This document shows, piece after piece, positions 1-8,699 of a stretch of 64,000 bases of DNA (positions are counted from its first letter, which is position 1; each line of letters begins with the position of its first letter). The notes below the pieces were generated by a model. That model was not told where the DNA came from and did no database searches. It was given only the letters and a program-made list of their open reading frames with translations. The DNA is taken from NCBI RefSeq assembly GCF_030694085.1, contig NZ_JAUXZE010000035.1, positions 62,001 through 126,000 of the forward strand, read 5' to 3'. The DNA is from Tabrizicola sp. (lineage in GTDB: Bacteria; Pseudomonadota; Alphaproteobacteria; Rhodobacterales; Rhodobacteraceae). The translations under genes were made by a program, and so were the position numbers.

Positions 1-795
1 GACGACATGCGCCCCGCTGCCCGTCAGCACCAAGTCATGCAGCACCTGCGCGCCCTGACCCGCAGGCCACCACAGCACCGGGTCCTGAATGATCAAGGCC
101 AGTTCAGCCACGCCACCCACCACTGGAGAGGTTTGCGATACACCACAAAGGCTTGCCGCCACATCCTCAGACGTCGCATGAACCCGCAACCGCACCTCGA
201 CCTGACCGGGCGAGTGCACTTGCTCCACCAGTACATCCGCGATCCGCGCTCCCACGGGTTCCAGGCGGACACAACCGGACACCCCAAAAATCCCCAGCGC
301 GATGTTCCAGTCCCAGCCGAAATCGCACTGCTGTTTTCGCAGCATGTTGTTGAAGGCAATCGCCCCGTTCACCTGCTGATAGGGGATCGGAAACGGCATC
401 CGTGCCGCCCGCGCCAGCGCCTCGCGGACGGGCGAGCGGAAGAGGATCTCAATCGCGTTCTCGCCAGTCCTCAGGGCCGCCGATACATCCACCCGCCACC
501 GCCGATGCACGTTCGCCGCCGACAGGACCGGCACCCCGTTCAGCCGCACCTCGGCCACGGTGTCCAGCCCTTCGACCACCAGCTCCGCCGCCAATCCGTC
601 GTGCACGAAACTGCGCCGCGCCACCCAGTCGCGTTCAGACACCCAGCGGCAGTCATATTCGTTCCGGCCCCAATACGGCTCCGGGATCACCCCCGCCTTC
701 GCCAGCGCCGAGACGCCATCGCCCGGCAGGTCGAACGGCACGACATGGGCGCCGCTTTCATCCGAAAGCGTCCAGCACCCCGCCAGATCGAGCAT
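1..795 (-). CDS. Beta-mannosidase-like glycoside hydrolase family 2 protein (N-terminal part, cut by window edge)
   Basis: The first 265 codons of a GH2 enzyme are visible; the frame stays open to base 1, so the C-terminus and the catalytic TIM barrel lie outside. The translation opens MLDLAGCWTLSDESGA and contains a GH2 jelly-roll sugar-binding domain, including QVNGAIAFNNMLRKQQCDFG and the DWNIALGIFGVSG stretch that resembles the FGWDWG...GIW region of beta-mannosidases. The ATG lies 3 bases after the ABC ATPase stop, so it is the last visible gene of that operon. Cleavage of terminal beta-mannosides is inferred from family resemblance; another GH2 specificity such as beta-galactosidase or beta-glucuronidase cannot be excluded. 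Confidence 0.8.
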   Translation of the reverse strand, partial: MLDLAGCWTLSDESGAHVVPFDLPGDGVSALAKAGVIPEPYWGRNEYDCRWVSERDWVARRSFVHDGLAAELVVEGLDTVAEVRLNGVPVLSAANVHRRWRVDVSAALRTGENAIEILFRSPVREALARAARMPFPIPYQQVNGAIAFNNMLRKQQCDFGWDWNIALGIFGVSGCVRLEPVGARIADVLVEQVHSPGQVEVRLRVHATSEDVAASLCGVSQTSPVVGGVAELALIIQDPVLWWPAGQGAQVLHDLVLTGSGAHVV

Positions 796-798
796 TGC

Positions 799-1878
799 TT
801 AGATCCTTTGTTCCGTCTTCGCGTCAAAGAGCGAGGCCTTGGCGATATCCAGCCCAAGGTGGACCTTCGTCCCCGCGGGCAACCGGCCTTCGACCGGCAC
901 CCGCACGCTCATGTTCGCGCCTTCCGCCTTCAGCCACAAAAGACTGTCGGCCCCCAGATGCTCGTCGATTTCCACTTCGGCGGGGATGGACGGCCCCGCA
1001 ATCGGGCTGGTCGACACCGCGATATGCTCCGGCCGGACGCCCAGGATCGCATCGTCGCGCTCCAGCACCGCCCCGCCCTGATATCCGGCAAGGTCAATCT
1101 TCATCGACCCGAACTGGAAGGCACGGCCCCCGTCCACCGTCCGCCCTTTCAGAAAGTTCATCGACGGGCTGCCCAGGAACCCGGCCACAAACAGGTTCGA
1201 CGGGCGGTTGTAGATCTCCAACGGGGCCGCAAGCTGCTGGATCACCCCGCCCTTCATCACCGCGATCCGGTCGGCAAGCGTCAGCGCCTCGATCTGGTCG
1301 TGGGTCACATAGACCATCGTGTTGCCCAGCGCGTTGTGCAGACGCTTGATCTCGACCCGCAACTCGCTGCGCAACTTGGCGTCCAGGTTCGACAAGGGTT
1401 CGTCGAACAGGAACACGTCCACATCCCGCACCAGCGCGCGACCGATGGCGACGCGCTGCCGCTGCCCGCCCGACAGGGCCGCGGGTTTGCGGTCCAGAAG
1501 CGGCTGGATCTGCAGGATTTCTGCCGCCCGGGCGATACGCTTGTCGATCTCGGCCTGCGGGACCTTGGCGTTCTTCAAGCCGAAGGACAGGTTCCCCCGC
1601 ACCGTCATCTGCGGGTACAAAGCATAGCTCTGGAACACCATCCCGATGCCCCGCTCCGACGGTTCGGACCAGGTGACGTTCTTCCCCTTGATCCAGATCT
1701 GCCCGTCGGTGATGTCCAGCAGCCCCGCAAGGCAGTTCAGCAGCGTCGACTTCCCGCAGCCCGACGGGCCCAGAAGCACGACGAACTCCCCCTCCGCCAC
1801 ATCGATATTCATGTTCTTCAAGACGGACACCGAGCCGAAGTTCAGCGTCAGGTCCTTGACTTCAATCGAGTTAACCAT
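799..1878 (-). CDS. Sugar ABC transporter ATP-binding protein (MalK/UgpC family)
   Basis: A 359-residue ATPase that would energise the CUT1 sugar importer encoded just upstream. Walker A GPSGCGKST is at residues 37-45, signature LSGGQRQR near 135, Walker B FLFDEP near 156, and the switch histidine is in VTHDQIEA near 193. After about residue 235 a C-terminal TOBE/regulatory extension (GVRPEHIAVS) follows, which is typical of MalK-type subunits. It follows the MalG-like permease after 3 bases and precedes the GH2 gene by 3, so coupled translation is likely. CUT1 ATPases are sometimes shared between importers, so the substrate cannot be read from this protein. Confidence 0.95.
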   Translation of the reverse strand: MVNSIEVKDLTLNFGSVSVLKNMNIDVAEGEFVVLLGPSGCGKSTLLNCLAGLLDITDGQIWIKGKNVTWSEPSERGIGMVFQSYALYPQMTVRGNLSFGLKNAKVPQAEIDKRIARAAEILQIQPLLDRKPAALSGGQRQRVAIGRALVRDVDVFLFDEPLSNLDAKLRSELRVEIKRLHNALGNTMVYVTHDQIEALTLADRIAVMKGGVIQQLAAPLEIYNRPSNLFVAGFLGSPSMNFLKGRTVDGGRAFQFGSMKIDLAGYQGGAVLERDDAILGVRPEHIAVSTSPIAGPSIPAEVEIDEHLGADSLLWLKAEGANMSVRVPVEGRLPAGTKVHLGLDIAKASLFDAKTEQRI

Positions 1879-1881
1879 GTG

Positions 1882-2805
1882 TCAGCCTTTCACGGCACCG
1901 GCGGCGATACCGCGCACGAAGAGTTTGCCAGAGACGAAGTAGACGATCAGCGGCACCAGCCCGGTCAGCACCGTGGCAGCCATATTGACGTTGTATTCCT
2001 TCACCCCCTGGACCGAGTTGACGATGTTGTTCAGCTGCACCGTCATCGGGTAGATGTCCGGCTTGGTGAACACGACCCCGAACAGGAAGTCGTTCCAGAT
2101 CCCCGTCACCTGCAGGATCAGCGCCACGACGAAGATCGGCAGGCTCATCGGCAACATGATGCGGAAGTAGATGCCCCAGAACCCGGCGCCATCGACGCGG
2201 GCGGCCTTGAACAGCTCCTCCGGGATCGAACTGAAGTAGTTGCGGAACAAGAGCGTCAGGATCGGCATCCCGAAGATCGTGTGCACGACGATCAGCCCCC
2301 AAAGCGTGCCGTAAATCCCCGCCTCGCGCAGCAGGATCACGATGGGATACAGCATGATCTGGTAGGGGATGAACGACCCGAAGATCAGGATGGTGAAGAA
2401 GATGTCCGATCCCTTGAACTTCCAGTTGATCAGAGCGTAACCGTTCACCGACGCGATGGCGATCGACACGATCACCGACGGCACCGTGATCATCACCGAG
2501 TTCCAGAAACCCCGCGAAAGCCCGTCGCAGTTCAGGCCGGTGCAGGCCTCGGACCAGGCCTTGACCCAGGGCTGGAAGGTGATCTCGACCGGCGGGGAAA
2601 AGATGTTGCCCAGCCGCACTTCGGGCATACCCTTCAGGCTGGTCATCACCATCACCCACAGGGGCAGCAGGTAGTAGACGCAGACCACGATCAGGATGCC
2701 GTAAAGCATGATGTTGCGGGGGTTCATCGCCCGCTTGGGCTTGGCGCCCCGAGGGCCGGTCATTGCGGCCGACGACGCCGACGAAACCACTGAGACGTCA
2801 GCCAT
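1882..2805 (-). CDS. Carbohydrate ABC transporter permease (MalG-like)
   Basis: A 307-residue inner-membrane permease of the CUT1 group with about six transmembrane helices, beginning after a cytoplasmic N-terminus (SPRNIMLYGILIVV-like segment near residue 30). The EAA loop that contacts the ATPase reads EELFKAARVDGAGFWGIYF, with the conserved G of EAA-x3-G. The start overlaps the end of the MalF-like gene by 8 bases and the stop is 3 bases before the ATPase start, showing a tight operon. It would form the transport channel as a heterodimer with the neighbouring permease. Confidence 0.95.
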   Translation of the reverse strand: MADVSVVSSASSAAMTGPRGAKPKRAMNPRNIMLYGILIVVCVYYLLPLWVMVMTSLKGMPEVRLGNIFSPPVEITFQPWVKAWSEACTGLNCDGLSRGFWNSVMITVPSVIVSIAIASVNGYALINWKFKGSDIFFTILIFGSFIPYQIMLYPIVILLREAGIYGTLWGLIVVHTIFGMPILTLLFRNYFSSIPEELFKAARVDGAGFWGIYFRIMLPMSLPIFVVALILQVTGIWNDFLFGVVFTKPDIYPMTVQLNNIVNSVQGVKEYNVNMAATVLTGLVPLIVYFVSGKLFVRGIAAGAVKG

Positions 2806-3730
2806 GCTTCTTGCCTCCGAATTCCAGATAGGCCCAGGGGATCAGCACGATCAGCACCGACAGCAGCATCATGGTCGAGGCCGCAAAGCCCTGACCCAGG
2901 TTCTGCGCCTGGAACATGTAGTCGTAGACATACATCGCCGGCACCTGACTTGCGTTGCCTCCCGGCCCGCCCGAGGTCATTGCGACCACCAGGTCGTAAA
3001 GCCGGATGATGCCACTGGCGACGATCACCAGCGTGGTGATGAAGACCGGCCGCATCATCGGGATGATGACCACCACATAGGTCTTCCAGGTCGGAATACC
3101 GTCGACGCGGGTGGCCTTCCAGATATCCTCGTCGATGCCGCGCAGACCCGCCAGCATCAGGCACATCACGAACCCCGTGCCCTGCCAAAGCCCTGCGATC
3201 AGCAGGCCATAAAGCACGGTCTGCGGGTTGTTCAGCGGATCGAAGGTAAAACTCGTCCAGCCCATGTCGCGCACGACACCCTGGATGCCGAACTGCGGGT
3301 TCAGGATCCACTGCCACACCAGACCCGTCACGATGAACGACAGCGCGAAGGGATACAGCATGATGGTGCGGAACGTGTCCTCATAGCGGATCTTCTGGTC
3401 CATCAGCACGGCCAGAATGAAGCCCATGACCACGGTGAAGATCAGCGACATCACGCCATAGAAGAACAGGTTCTCGATCGAGACGACCCAGCGGTTCGTG
3501 TCCCAAAGCCGCTCGTACTGATCCAGGCCGACCCAGCGGGTGCGGGGCAACAGCTTTGAATCGGTGAAGGAATAGACGACGGTCCAGATCGTGCCGCCGA
3601 CAAAGATCACCAGCGCAGTGGCGATCATCGGCAAGGCGGCGATCTTGGCACTGATGTTGCGGGTCCACCGCGCGCGCGGTCGTGCCGCGGAAGTCGTGCG
3701 GATTGCCTCCGCTTCGCTGGTCACCGACAT
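2798..3730 (-). CDS. Carbohydrate ABC transporter permease (MalF-like)
   Basis: A 310-residue partner permease. It has a basic N-terminus followed by a first membrane helix (ALPMIATALVIFVGGTIWTV) and five further hydrophobic segments. The EAA loop reads IDEDIWKATRVDGIPTWKTY. This gene lies between the binding-protein gene (about 80 bases upstream) and the MalG-like gene (8-base overlap). The order binding protein, MalF-type, MalG-type, ATPase is standard for CUT1 importers of di- and oligosaccharides. Confidence 0.95.
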   Translation of the reverse strand: MSVTSEAEAIRTTSAARPRARWTRNISAKIAALPMIATALVIFVGGTIWTVVYSFTDSKLLPRTRWVGLDQYERLWDTNRWVVSIENLFFYGVMSLIFTVVMGFILAVLMDQKIRYEDTFRTIMLYPFALSFIVTGLVWQWILNPQFGIQGVVRDMGWTSFTFDPLNNPQTVLYGLLIAGLWQGTGFVMCLMLAGLRGIDEDIWKATRVDGIPTWKTYVVVIIPMMRPVFITTLVIVASGIIRLYDLVVAMTSGGPGGNASQVPAMYVYDYMFQAQNLGQGFAASTMMLLSVLIVLIPWAYLEFGGKKHG

Positions 3731-3809
3731 CGGCCCCTGCCCCCCTTGCGTCTTTCAGGTGCGAAAGGGGCTGCCCGCGGACGGACAGCCCCAGATCGTC
3801 AAGCCAGGC

Positions 3810-5033
3810 TCAGAGACCGGTCTTCAGGTTCGCGACCCACTTGGCATGGGCGTCGGCAGCCGGCATGTCGGACTTCCAGAATTCGACCATCAGGTCTTCG
3901 TTCTGCTTCTGGACGTCCGGCGACCAGACCATGTCGCCCGAGGGGACGATATTGCCACCGGCCAGGATCTCGAGGCCCTTCTTCATGCAGTCGTTGGCGG
4001 CCGAAAGGTCGATGTCGCCCCGGATCGGCAAGGAGCCTTTCTTCAGGTTGAACGCAACCTGCACGTCCGGGCTGACCAGTTGGGCGGCCAGACGCTTCTG
4101 CGCGGCTTCCTTGTCAGGGTCGTTCAACTTCGGGAAGTAGAAGGCATCGCCGCCAGTCGAGATGTACTCGTTCAGGCCCAGACCCGGCAGGCAGGTGTAG
4201 TCGGTGCCGGCCACTTCGTTCGCAACCTGGAATTCACCCTGCGCCCAGTCACCCATGATCTGACCGGCGGCCTGATCGGTGATGACAAGGTTGGTCGCCT
4301 GGTTCCAGTCCTGAACGGCCGAACCCTTGGCCAGTTCGCGTGCTGCGGCGGCAGCCTCAAAAACCTTTGCGTATTCCGGGCCGGCGGCGACGTCCATGTT
4401 CTTGTCGACGTTCACGGCCTTCCACGCGTCAAGCCCGGCGACGGCGATCTGCATCGCGCCGAAGGCAAGGTTCGACTGCCAGGGCTGGTCGCCCAGCGCC
4501 AGCGGCAGCTTGCCGGCATCGCGGACAGCCGGAGCGGACGCCACGAATTCGTCCCAGTTGGTCGGGACCGGCAGGCCCAGATCCTCATAGACCTTGTTCG
4601 ACAGCCACAGCCATTCCGGCGAGTGGATGTTGACCGGGGCGCAGAAGATCTTTCCGTCGACGGTGCAGGCATCCAGGAGGCTTGGCGGATAGACGACCTC
4701 TTTCCAGTTGTTCGCCTCGGCCACGTCGGTCAGGTCCAGCATCAGACCGGCTTCCACCAGTTCCAGCGCCTGTTGGCCGTGGTTGAACTGGGTGGCCCCC
4801 ATCGGGTCGCCCCCGGTGATGCGCGAAATCATGATCGGACGGGCGGTGCCGCCACCGCCGGCAATGGCGCCGTCGACCCACTTGTCGCCCGAGGCGTCGA
4901 AGGCTTTGGCAAGCTCGGCCACCGCCGCAGCTTCCCCGCCCGAAGTCCACCAGTGCGTGACCTCAAGCTCGGTTGCCGCAGCGGGCATCGCCACGGACAT
5001 CGCAAGAAGCGCTGTCATTTTCGAAAGTTTCAT
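3810..5033 (-). CDS. ABC transporter sugar-binding protein (family 1 extracellular solute-binding)
   Basis: A 407-residue periplasmic binding protein. The start at 5033 was chosen because GGGAGGAA lies directly upstream and the next residues form a Sec signal peptide (MKLSKMTALLAMSVAMPAAA); a longer open frame to 5201 would place non-signal sequence in front. The mature part begins TELEVTHWWTSGGEAAAVAE, the usual start of COG1653-type sugar receptors. It is the first gene of the importer operon, directly downstream of the two LacI operators. Substrate is inferred to be a mannoside or related oligosaccharide only from the neighbouring GH2 gene. Confidence 0.95.
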   Translation of the reverse strand: MKLSKMTALLAMSVAMPAAATELEVTHWWTSGGEAAAVAELAKAFDASGDKWVDGAIAGGGGTARPIMISRITGGDPMGATQFNHGQQALELVEAGLMLDLTDVAEANNWKEVVYPPSLLDACTVDGKIFCAPVNIHSPEWLWLSNKVYEDLGLPVPTNWDEFVASAPAVRDAGKLPLALGDQPWQSNLAFGAMQIAVAGLDAWKAVNVDKNMDVAAGPEYAKVFEAAAAARELAKGSAVQDWNQATNLVITDQAAGQIMGDWAQGEFQVANEVAGTDYTCLPGLGLNEYISTGGDAFYFPKLNDPDKEAAQKRLAAQLVSPDVQVAFNLKKGSLPIRGDIDLSAANDCMKKGLEILAGGNIVPSGDMVWSPDVQKQNEDLMVEFWKSDMPAADAHAKWVANLKTGL

Positions 5034-5050
5034 ACCGTTCCTCCCGGTTT

Positions 5051-5085
5051 CTAAAACGTTATAGAAATAGCCTATAACGTTATAG
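5051..5085. promoter_or_regulatory. Two LacI-type operators upstream of the sugar ABC operon
   Basis: CTATAACGTTATAG at 5072-5085 is a perfect 14-bp palindrome with the central CG typical of LacI/GalR operators. CTAAAACGTTATAG at 5051-5064 differs from it by one base. The centres are 21 bp apart, about two helical turns, so two dimers would sit on the same face. The sites lie 18-52 bases before the binding-protein start, where they would block transcription of the operon. The adjacent divergent LacI regulator is the obvious ligand-responsive partner (inference). Confidence 0.8.
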
Positions 5086-5331
5086 TTTTGCCAATCAACA
5101 CATCTTTTCGCTTGTTCCTGCCCGCTCTCCAAGTTTTCATGAAGGGATGGTTCGCGCTCGTTCGCGCTGAAAACGCCCGGAAAACCGACCCCATGCTGCA
5201 CCGCAAAAATCGCACCGAATGCCTTGCCGGACGGGATTATCCCGCCCTCGGCCTGGTGACGGTCGCTGCGGATGCAAAAGCCGCTTCGGCCTGCGAATCA
5301 GTCCAGGGGATTCGCACTTGGGGTTCGGTCC

Positions 5332-5345
5332 GTTTGCATACAAAC
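5332..5345. promoter_or_regulatory. Inverted repeat just before the lacI-type gene
   Basis: GTTTGCATACAAAC has 5-bp inverted arms (GTTTG/CAAAC) and ends 10 bases before the regulator start codon, overlapping the region where a ribosome or polymerase would bind. It differs from the CTATAACGTTATAG operators, so it may be a separate site or chance. Autoregulation is a weak inference. Confidence 0.3.
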
Positions 5346-5355
5346 AGGGGGGATC

Positions 5356-6417
5356 ATGGCCACCGTCACTGATCCGCCCACCCCTGATTCGGACACCGCG
5401 CGGCCGACGCTGAAGACCATCGCCGCCGCCACGGGCTTTGCCATCGCCACGGTCAGCCGCGCCCTGAAGGATGCCCCCGACATCGGCGAGGACACCAAGC
5501 GCCTCGTCCGTGAGACCGCGGAACAGCTTGGTTACCGCCCCAATCGCGCGGGCGTCCGCCTGCGCACCGGCAAGACCAATGTCATCGCTCTGGTGCTGTC
5601 GACCGAGACCGACGTGATGAACCACACCTCGCGGCTGATCTACTCGATCGCGAACGCGCTCCGCGGCACCGCCTACCACCTTGTCGTCACCCCCTTCTTC
5701 CCCGATCAGGACCCGATGGAGCCGATCCGCTATATTGTTGAGACCGAAAGCGCCGACGGGATCATCCTGAACCAGACCAAGGAAGACGACCCCCGCATCC
5801 GCTACATGCACGACCACGGCTTCCCCTTCGCAGCACACGGCCGGACCTCGATGGGCATCGACCATGCCTTCTTCGACTTTGACAACGAAGCTTATGGCCG
5901 CCTTGGTGCCCGCACACTGGCCGAGCGCGGTCGCAAGCGTCTGCTGATTGTCCCGCCGCCCCGCGCGCATATGTATGCCCGTCACATGACCTTCGGCTTT
6001 TCCGACGAATCCGCCCTTCTGGGCCTGCCCTTCGAAGTCTCGCAGGACGTCACCTCCGACAGCGGCGGCGAGGCGGTCGAAGCTGCCATCGCCGCCCGCT
6101 TCCATCAGCCGAATTCGCCCGACGGCATCCTCGTCGGCTCGACCACCGCGGCGATGGCGACCATTGCCGGGGCCGAAAGCTCGGGCCGCGTGCTGGGCCG
6201 GGATTTCGACGTGGTCGCCAAGGAAGCCATCGCCGTCCTGCGCAGATTCCGGCAGGATATCCTCATCGTGCGCGAGGATGTGGGGCGCGCCGGCGAATTT
6301 CTCGCCCGGGCGCTTCTGGCCGAGATCGAGAAACGCGACTGGACCGACCGGCAGGGCCTGGAAGTTCCGGTCAAGGTTGAACAGGGCCCCCAGGCCCGAA
6401 GTGGAGGACAGACATGA
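5356..6417 (+). CDS. LacI family transcriptional regulator
   Basis: A 353-residue repressor. The start at 5356 is supported by AGGGGGG six bases upstream; a longer frame to 5272 lacks a comparable site. The N-terminal helix-turn-helix is clear (TLKTIAAATGFAIATVSRAL, then the hinge-preceding LGYRPNRAGVRLRTGKT), followed by a periplasmic-binding-protein-like sensor domain (FAAHGRTSMGIDHAFFDFDN). It is transcribed away from the sugar ABC operon and overlaps the next gene by ATGA, so it heads a regulator-isomerase-dehydrogenase operon. It probably represses both divergent units until a sugar effector binds. Confidence 0.95.
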   Translation: MATVTDPPTPDSDTARPTLKTIAAATGFAIATVSRALKDAPDIGEDTKRLVRETAEQLGYRPNRAGVRLRTGKTNVIALVLSTETDVMNHTSRLIYSIANALRGTAYHLVVTPFFPDQDPMEPIRYIVETESADGIILNQTKEDDPRIRYMHDHGFPFAAHGRTSMGIDHAFFDFDNEAYGRLGARTLAERGRKRLLIVPPPRAHMYARHMTFGFSDESALLGLPFEVSQDVTSDSGGEAVEAAIAARFHQPNSPDGILVGSTTAAMATIAGAESSGRVLGRDFDVVAKEAIAVLRRFRQDILIVREDVGRAGEFLARALLAEIEKRDWTDRQGLEVPVKVEQGPQARSGGQT

Positions 6418-7469
6418 AGACGATCAAGGGCCCGGCCCTGTTCCTGGCACAATTCGCGGGCGATGCCGCGCCGTTCAATTCCTGGGGCGAGATCACAAAA
6501 TGGGCCGCCGACTGCGGTTATGTCGGCGTTCAGGTCCCTTCCTGGGACGGCCGCTTGTTCGACCTGGAAAAAGCTGCCAGCTCAAAGGCCTATTGCGATG
6601 AGTTCAAGGGAATTGCGAAGGAAGCCGGGATCGAGGTGACCGAGCTTTCCACCCACCTGCAAGGCCAGCTCGTCGCCGTCCACCCCGCCTATGACACCCA
6701 GTTCGACGGCTTCGCCGCCCCATCCGTGCGCGGCAACCCGAAGGCGCGGCAGGAATGGGCTGTGGACCAGGTCAAGAAGGCCCTCACCGCCTCGAAGAAC
6801 CTCGGGCTGACTGCCCACGCCACCTTCTCTGGCGCGCTGGCCTGGCCCTACCTCTACCCCTGGCCGCAGCGGCCCGCGGGCCTGGTCGAGGAGGCCTTCG
6901 ACGAACTTGCCCGCCGCTGGACCCCGCTTCTGAACCACGCCGAAGACTGCGGCGTCGACGTCGCTTACGAAATCCACCCCGGCGAGGACCTGCACGACGG
7001 TGCCACCTTCGAGATGTTCCTTGATCGCGTGAAGGGCCACGCCCGCGCGAACATGCTCTACGACCCCTCGCACTACGTGCTGCAACACCTTGATTACCTT
7101 GAGCATATCGACATCTACCACGACCGGATCAAGATGTTCCACGTCAAGGACGCCGAGTTGAACCCGACGGGTCGCCAGGGCGTCTATGGCGGCTTCCAGT
7201 CCTGGGTCAACCGCGCCGGCCGCTTCCGGTCTCCGGGGGACGGGCAGGTCGATTTCGGCGGCATCTTCTCCAAGCTCACGCAATACGACTTTGATGGCTG
7301 GGCCGTGGTCGAATGGGAATGTTGCCTGAAACACCCCGAGGACGGCGCCCGCGAAGGCGCGGCCTTCGTCGACGCCCACATCATCCGCGTGACCGAGAAA
7401 GCCTTCGACGATTTCGCCGACTCAGGCACCGACCGTGCCGCCAACCGCCGCATGCTTGGACTGGAGTAA
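6414..7469 (+). CDS. Sugar phosphate isomerase/epimerase (TIM barrel, AP endonuclease 2 family)
   Basis: A 351-residue protein with the xylose-isomerase-like TIM-barrel pattern. Metal-binding acidic and histidine residues appear in VAYEIHPGEDLHDG, LYDPSHYVLQHLDYLEHI, MFHVKDAE and the C-terminal VEWECCLKHPEDGA. Its start overlaps the LacI-type stop by 4 bases and the next gene starts 3 bases after its stop. Such proteins next to Gfo/Idh/MocA dehydrogenases usually act in oxidation and isomerisation of sugars, inositols or their keto derivatives; the exact substrate is not visible. Confidence 0.9.
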   Translation: MKTIKGPALFLAQFAGDAAPFNSWGEITKWAADCGYVGVQVPSWDGRLFDLEKAASSKAYCDEFKGIAKEAGIEVTELSTHLQGQLVAVHPAYDTQFDGFAAPSVRGNPKARQEWAVDQVKKALTASKNLGLTAHATFSGALAWPYLYPWPQRPAGLVEEAFDELARRWTPLLNHAEDCGVDVAYEIHPGEDLHDGATFEMFLDRVKGHARANMLYDPSHYVLQHLDYLEHIDIYHDRIKMFHVKDAELNPTGRQGVYGGFQSWVNRAGRFRSPGDGQVDFGGIFSKLTQYDFDGWAVVEWECCLKHPEDGAREGAAFVDAHIIRVTEKAFDDFADSGTDRAANRRMLGLE

Positions 7470-7472
7470 CAG

Positions 7473-8633
7473 ATGCCCATCGACGCCGCCCACACCGCCC
7501 GCCCCGAACGTCTCCGCCTTGGCATGGTGGGGGGAGGACGCGACGCCTTCATTGGCGCCGTCCACCGCATCGCCGCGCGGATTGACGATCAATATGAACT
7601 GGTTGCAGGCGCTTTCTCATCCAACCCCGAGAAGGCCTTGGCTTCGGCGCAAGACCTCGGCGTGCCCCGCGCCTACACCTCGTTCGCCGAGATGGCGGCC
7701 AAGGAAGCCCGCCGCAAGGACGGCATCGACGCCGTCGCCATCGTGACCCCGAACCACATGCACGCCCCCGTGGCGATGCAGTTCCTGAAACGCGGCATCC
7801 ATGTCATCTGCGACAAGCCGCTGACCGCGACCCTGTCCGAGGCCAAGAAGCTGGCCAAAGCCGCCGAGGCCTCGGGCGTCGTCTTTGCCCTCACCCACAA
7901 CTACACCGGCTACCCGATGATCCGGCAGATGAAGGCGATGATCGCGGGCGGAGAGCTGGGCGACCTGCGGCTGGTGAACGTCGAATACGTCCAGGACTGG
8001 CTGACCGAACCCGTCGACAACAAGCAGGCCGACTGGCGCACCGACCCGGCACGCTCGGGCGCGGGGGGATCGACCGGCGACATCGGCACCCATGCCTTCA
8101 ACCTGGCGAACTTCGTCACCGGCCTGACGCTCGACACGCTTGCCGCCGACCTCACCGCCTTTGTCCCCGGCCGCCGCGTCGACGACAACGGCCATGTCCT
8201 GATGCGCTACCAGGGTGGCGCGCGGGGGATGCTGTGGTGCAGCCAGGTGGCGCCGGGCAACGAGAACGGCCTTCGCCTGCGGATCTACGGCACCAAGGGC
8301 GGGCTCGAATGGGCGCAAGAGGACCCGAACTACCTCTGGTTCACCCCCTTCGGTGAGGCGAAGCGCAAGATCACCCGCGGCGGCGCAGGCGCAGGCCCCG
8401 ACGCCGCCCGCGTGACCCGCATCCCCCCGGGCCACCCCGAGGGCTATCTGGAAGGCTTCGCCACCATCTATACCGAAGCCGCCCGCGCGATCCGCGCCGC
8501 CAAGACCGGAACGCCCGTTCCTAAGGGCACCACCTTCCCCGGCCTGAAGGAGGGGCTGGAAGGCGTGGCTTTCGTCGATGCCTGCGTCCGCTCCTCAGCC
8601 CGCAACGGCGCCTGGGTCAGCCTGAACCTCTGA
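7473..8633 (+). CDS. Gfo/Idh/MocA family NAD(P)-dependent oxidoreductase
   Basis: A 386-residue dehydrogenase. The N-terminal Rossmann fold opens [18 protein letters not shown] (glycine-rich dinucleotide loop), and the family EKP motif appears as CDKPLTATL near residue 110. The C-terminal alpha/beta domain contains [17 protein letters not shown] with the catalytic-region histidine. It is the last gene of the lacI operon and ends 5 bases before a strong hairpin. With the isomerase it likely processes the sugar imported by the ABC system after its glycosidic bond is cleaved (inference). Confidence 0.92.
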   Translation: MPIDAAHTARPERLRLGMVGGGRDAFIGAVHRIAARIDDQYELVAGAFSSNPEKALASAQDLGVPRAYTSFAEMAAKEARRKDGIDAVAIVTPNHMHAPVAMQFLKRGIHVICDKPLTATLSEAKKLAKAAEASGVVFALTHNYTGYPMIRQMKAMIAGGELGDLRLVNVEYVQDWLTEPVDNKQADWRTDPARSGAGGSTGDIGTHAFNLANFVTGLTLDTLAADLTAFVPGRRVDDNGHVLMRYQGGARGMLWCSQVAPGNENGLRLRIYGTKGGLEWAQEDPNYLWFTPFGEAKRKITRGGAGAGPDAARVTRIPPGHPEGYLEGFATIYTEAARAIRAAKTGTPVPKGTTFPGLKEGLEGVAFVDACVRSSARNGAWVSLNL

Positions 8634-8638
8634 CGGAC

Positions 8639-8695
8639 GGTGGGCGGATCGCCCACCCTACGAAGCGCACGCGTAGAGTGGGCGATCCGCCCACC
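8639..8695. repeat. Long-stem hairpin repeat, probable bidirectional terminator
   Basis: Arms 8639-8662 and 8672-8695 form a 24-bp stem with one mismatch around the 9-base loop AAGCGCACG; the outer 18 bp pair perfectly. It fills the gap between the convergent oxidoreductase (+) and trgB (-) genes, as expected for a shared terminator. The inner segment GCGCACGCGTAG-GTGGG recurs at 46337-46354 before recN, so it belongs to a dispersed family. Confidence 0.75.
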
Positions 8696-8699
8696 TTCC

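Noticed and set aside
7..2793. A 928-codon open frame on the + strand
   Set aside because: It is antisense to the GH2, ATPase and permease genes, is rich in His/Arg/Pro as expected for the reverse of high-G+C coding DNA, and matches no family.
5051..5085. Reading TATAAC within the palindromes as the -10 box of the ABC operon
   Set aside because: No -35 hexamer lies 16-18 bases upstream of either TATAAC on the minus strand; the symmetry is better explained as operators.
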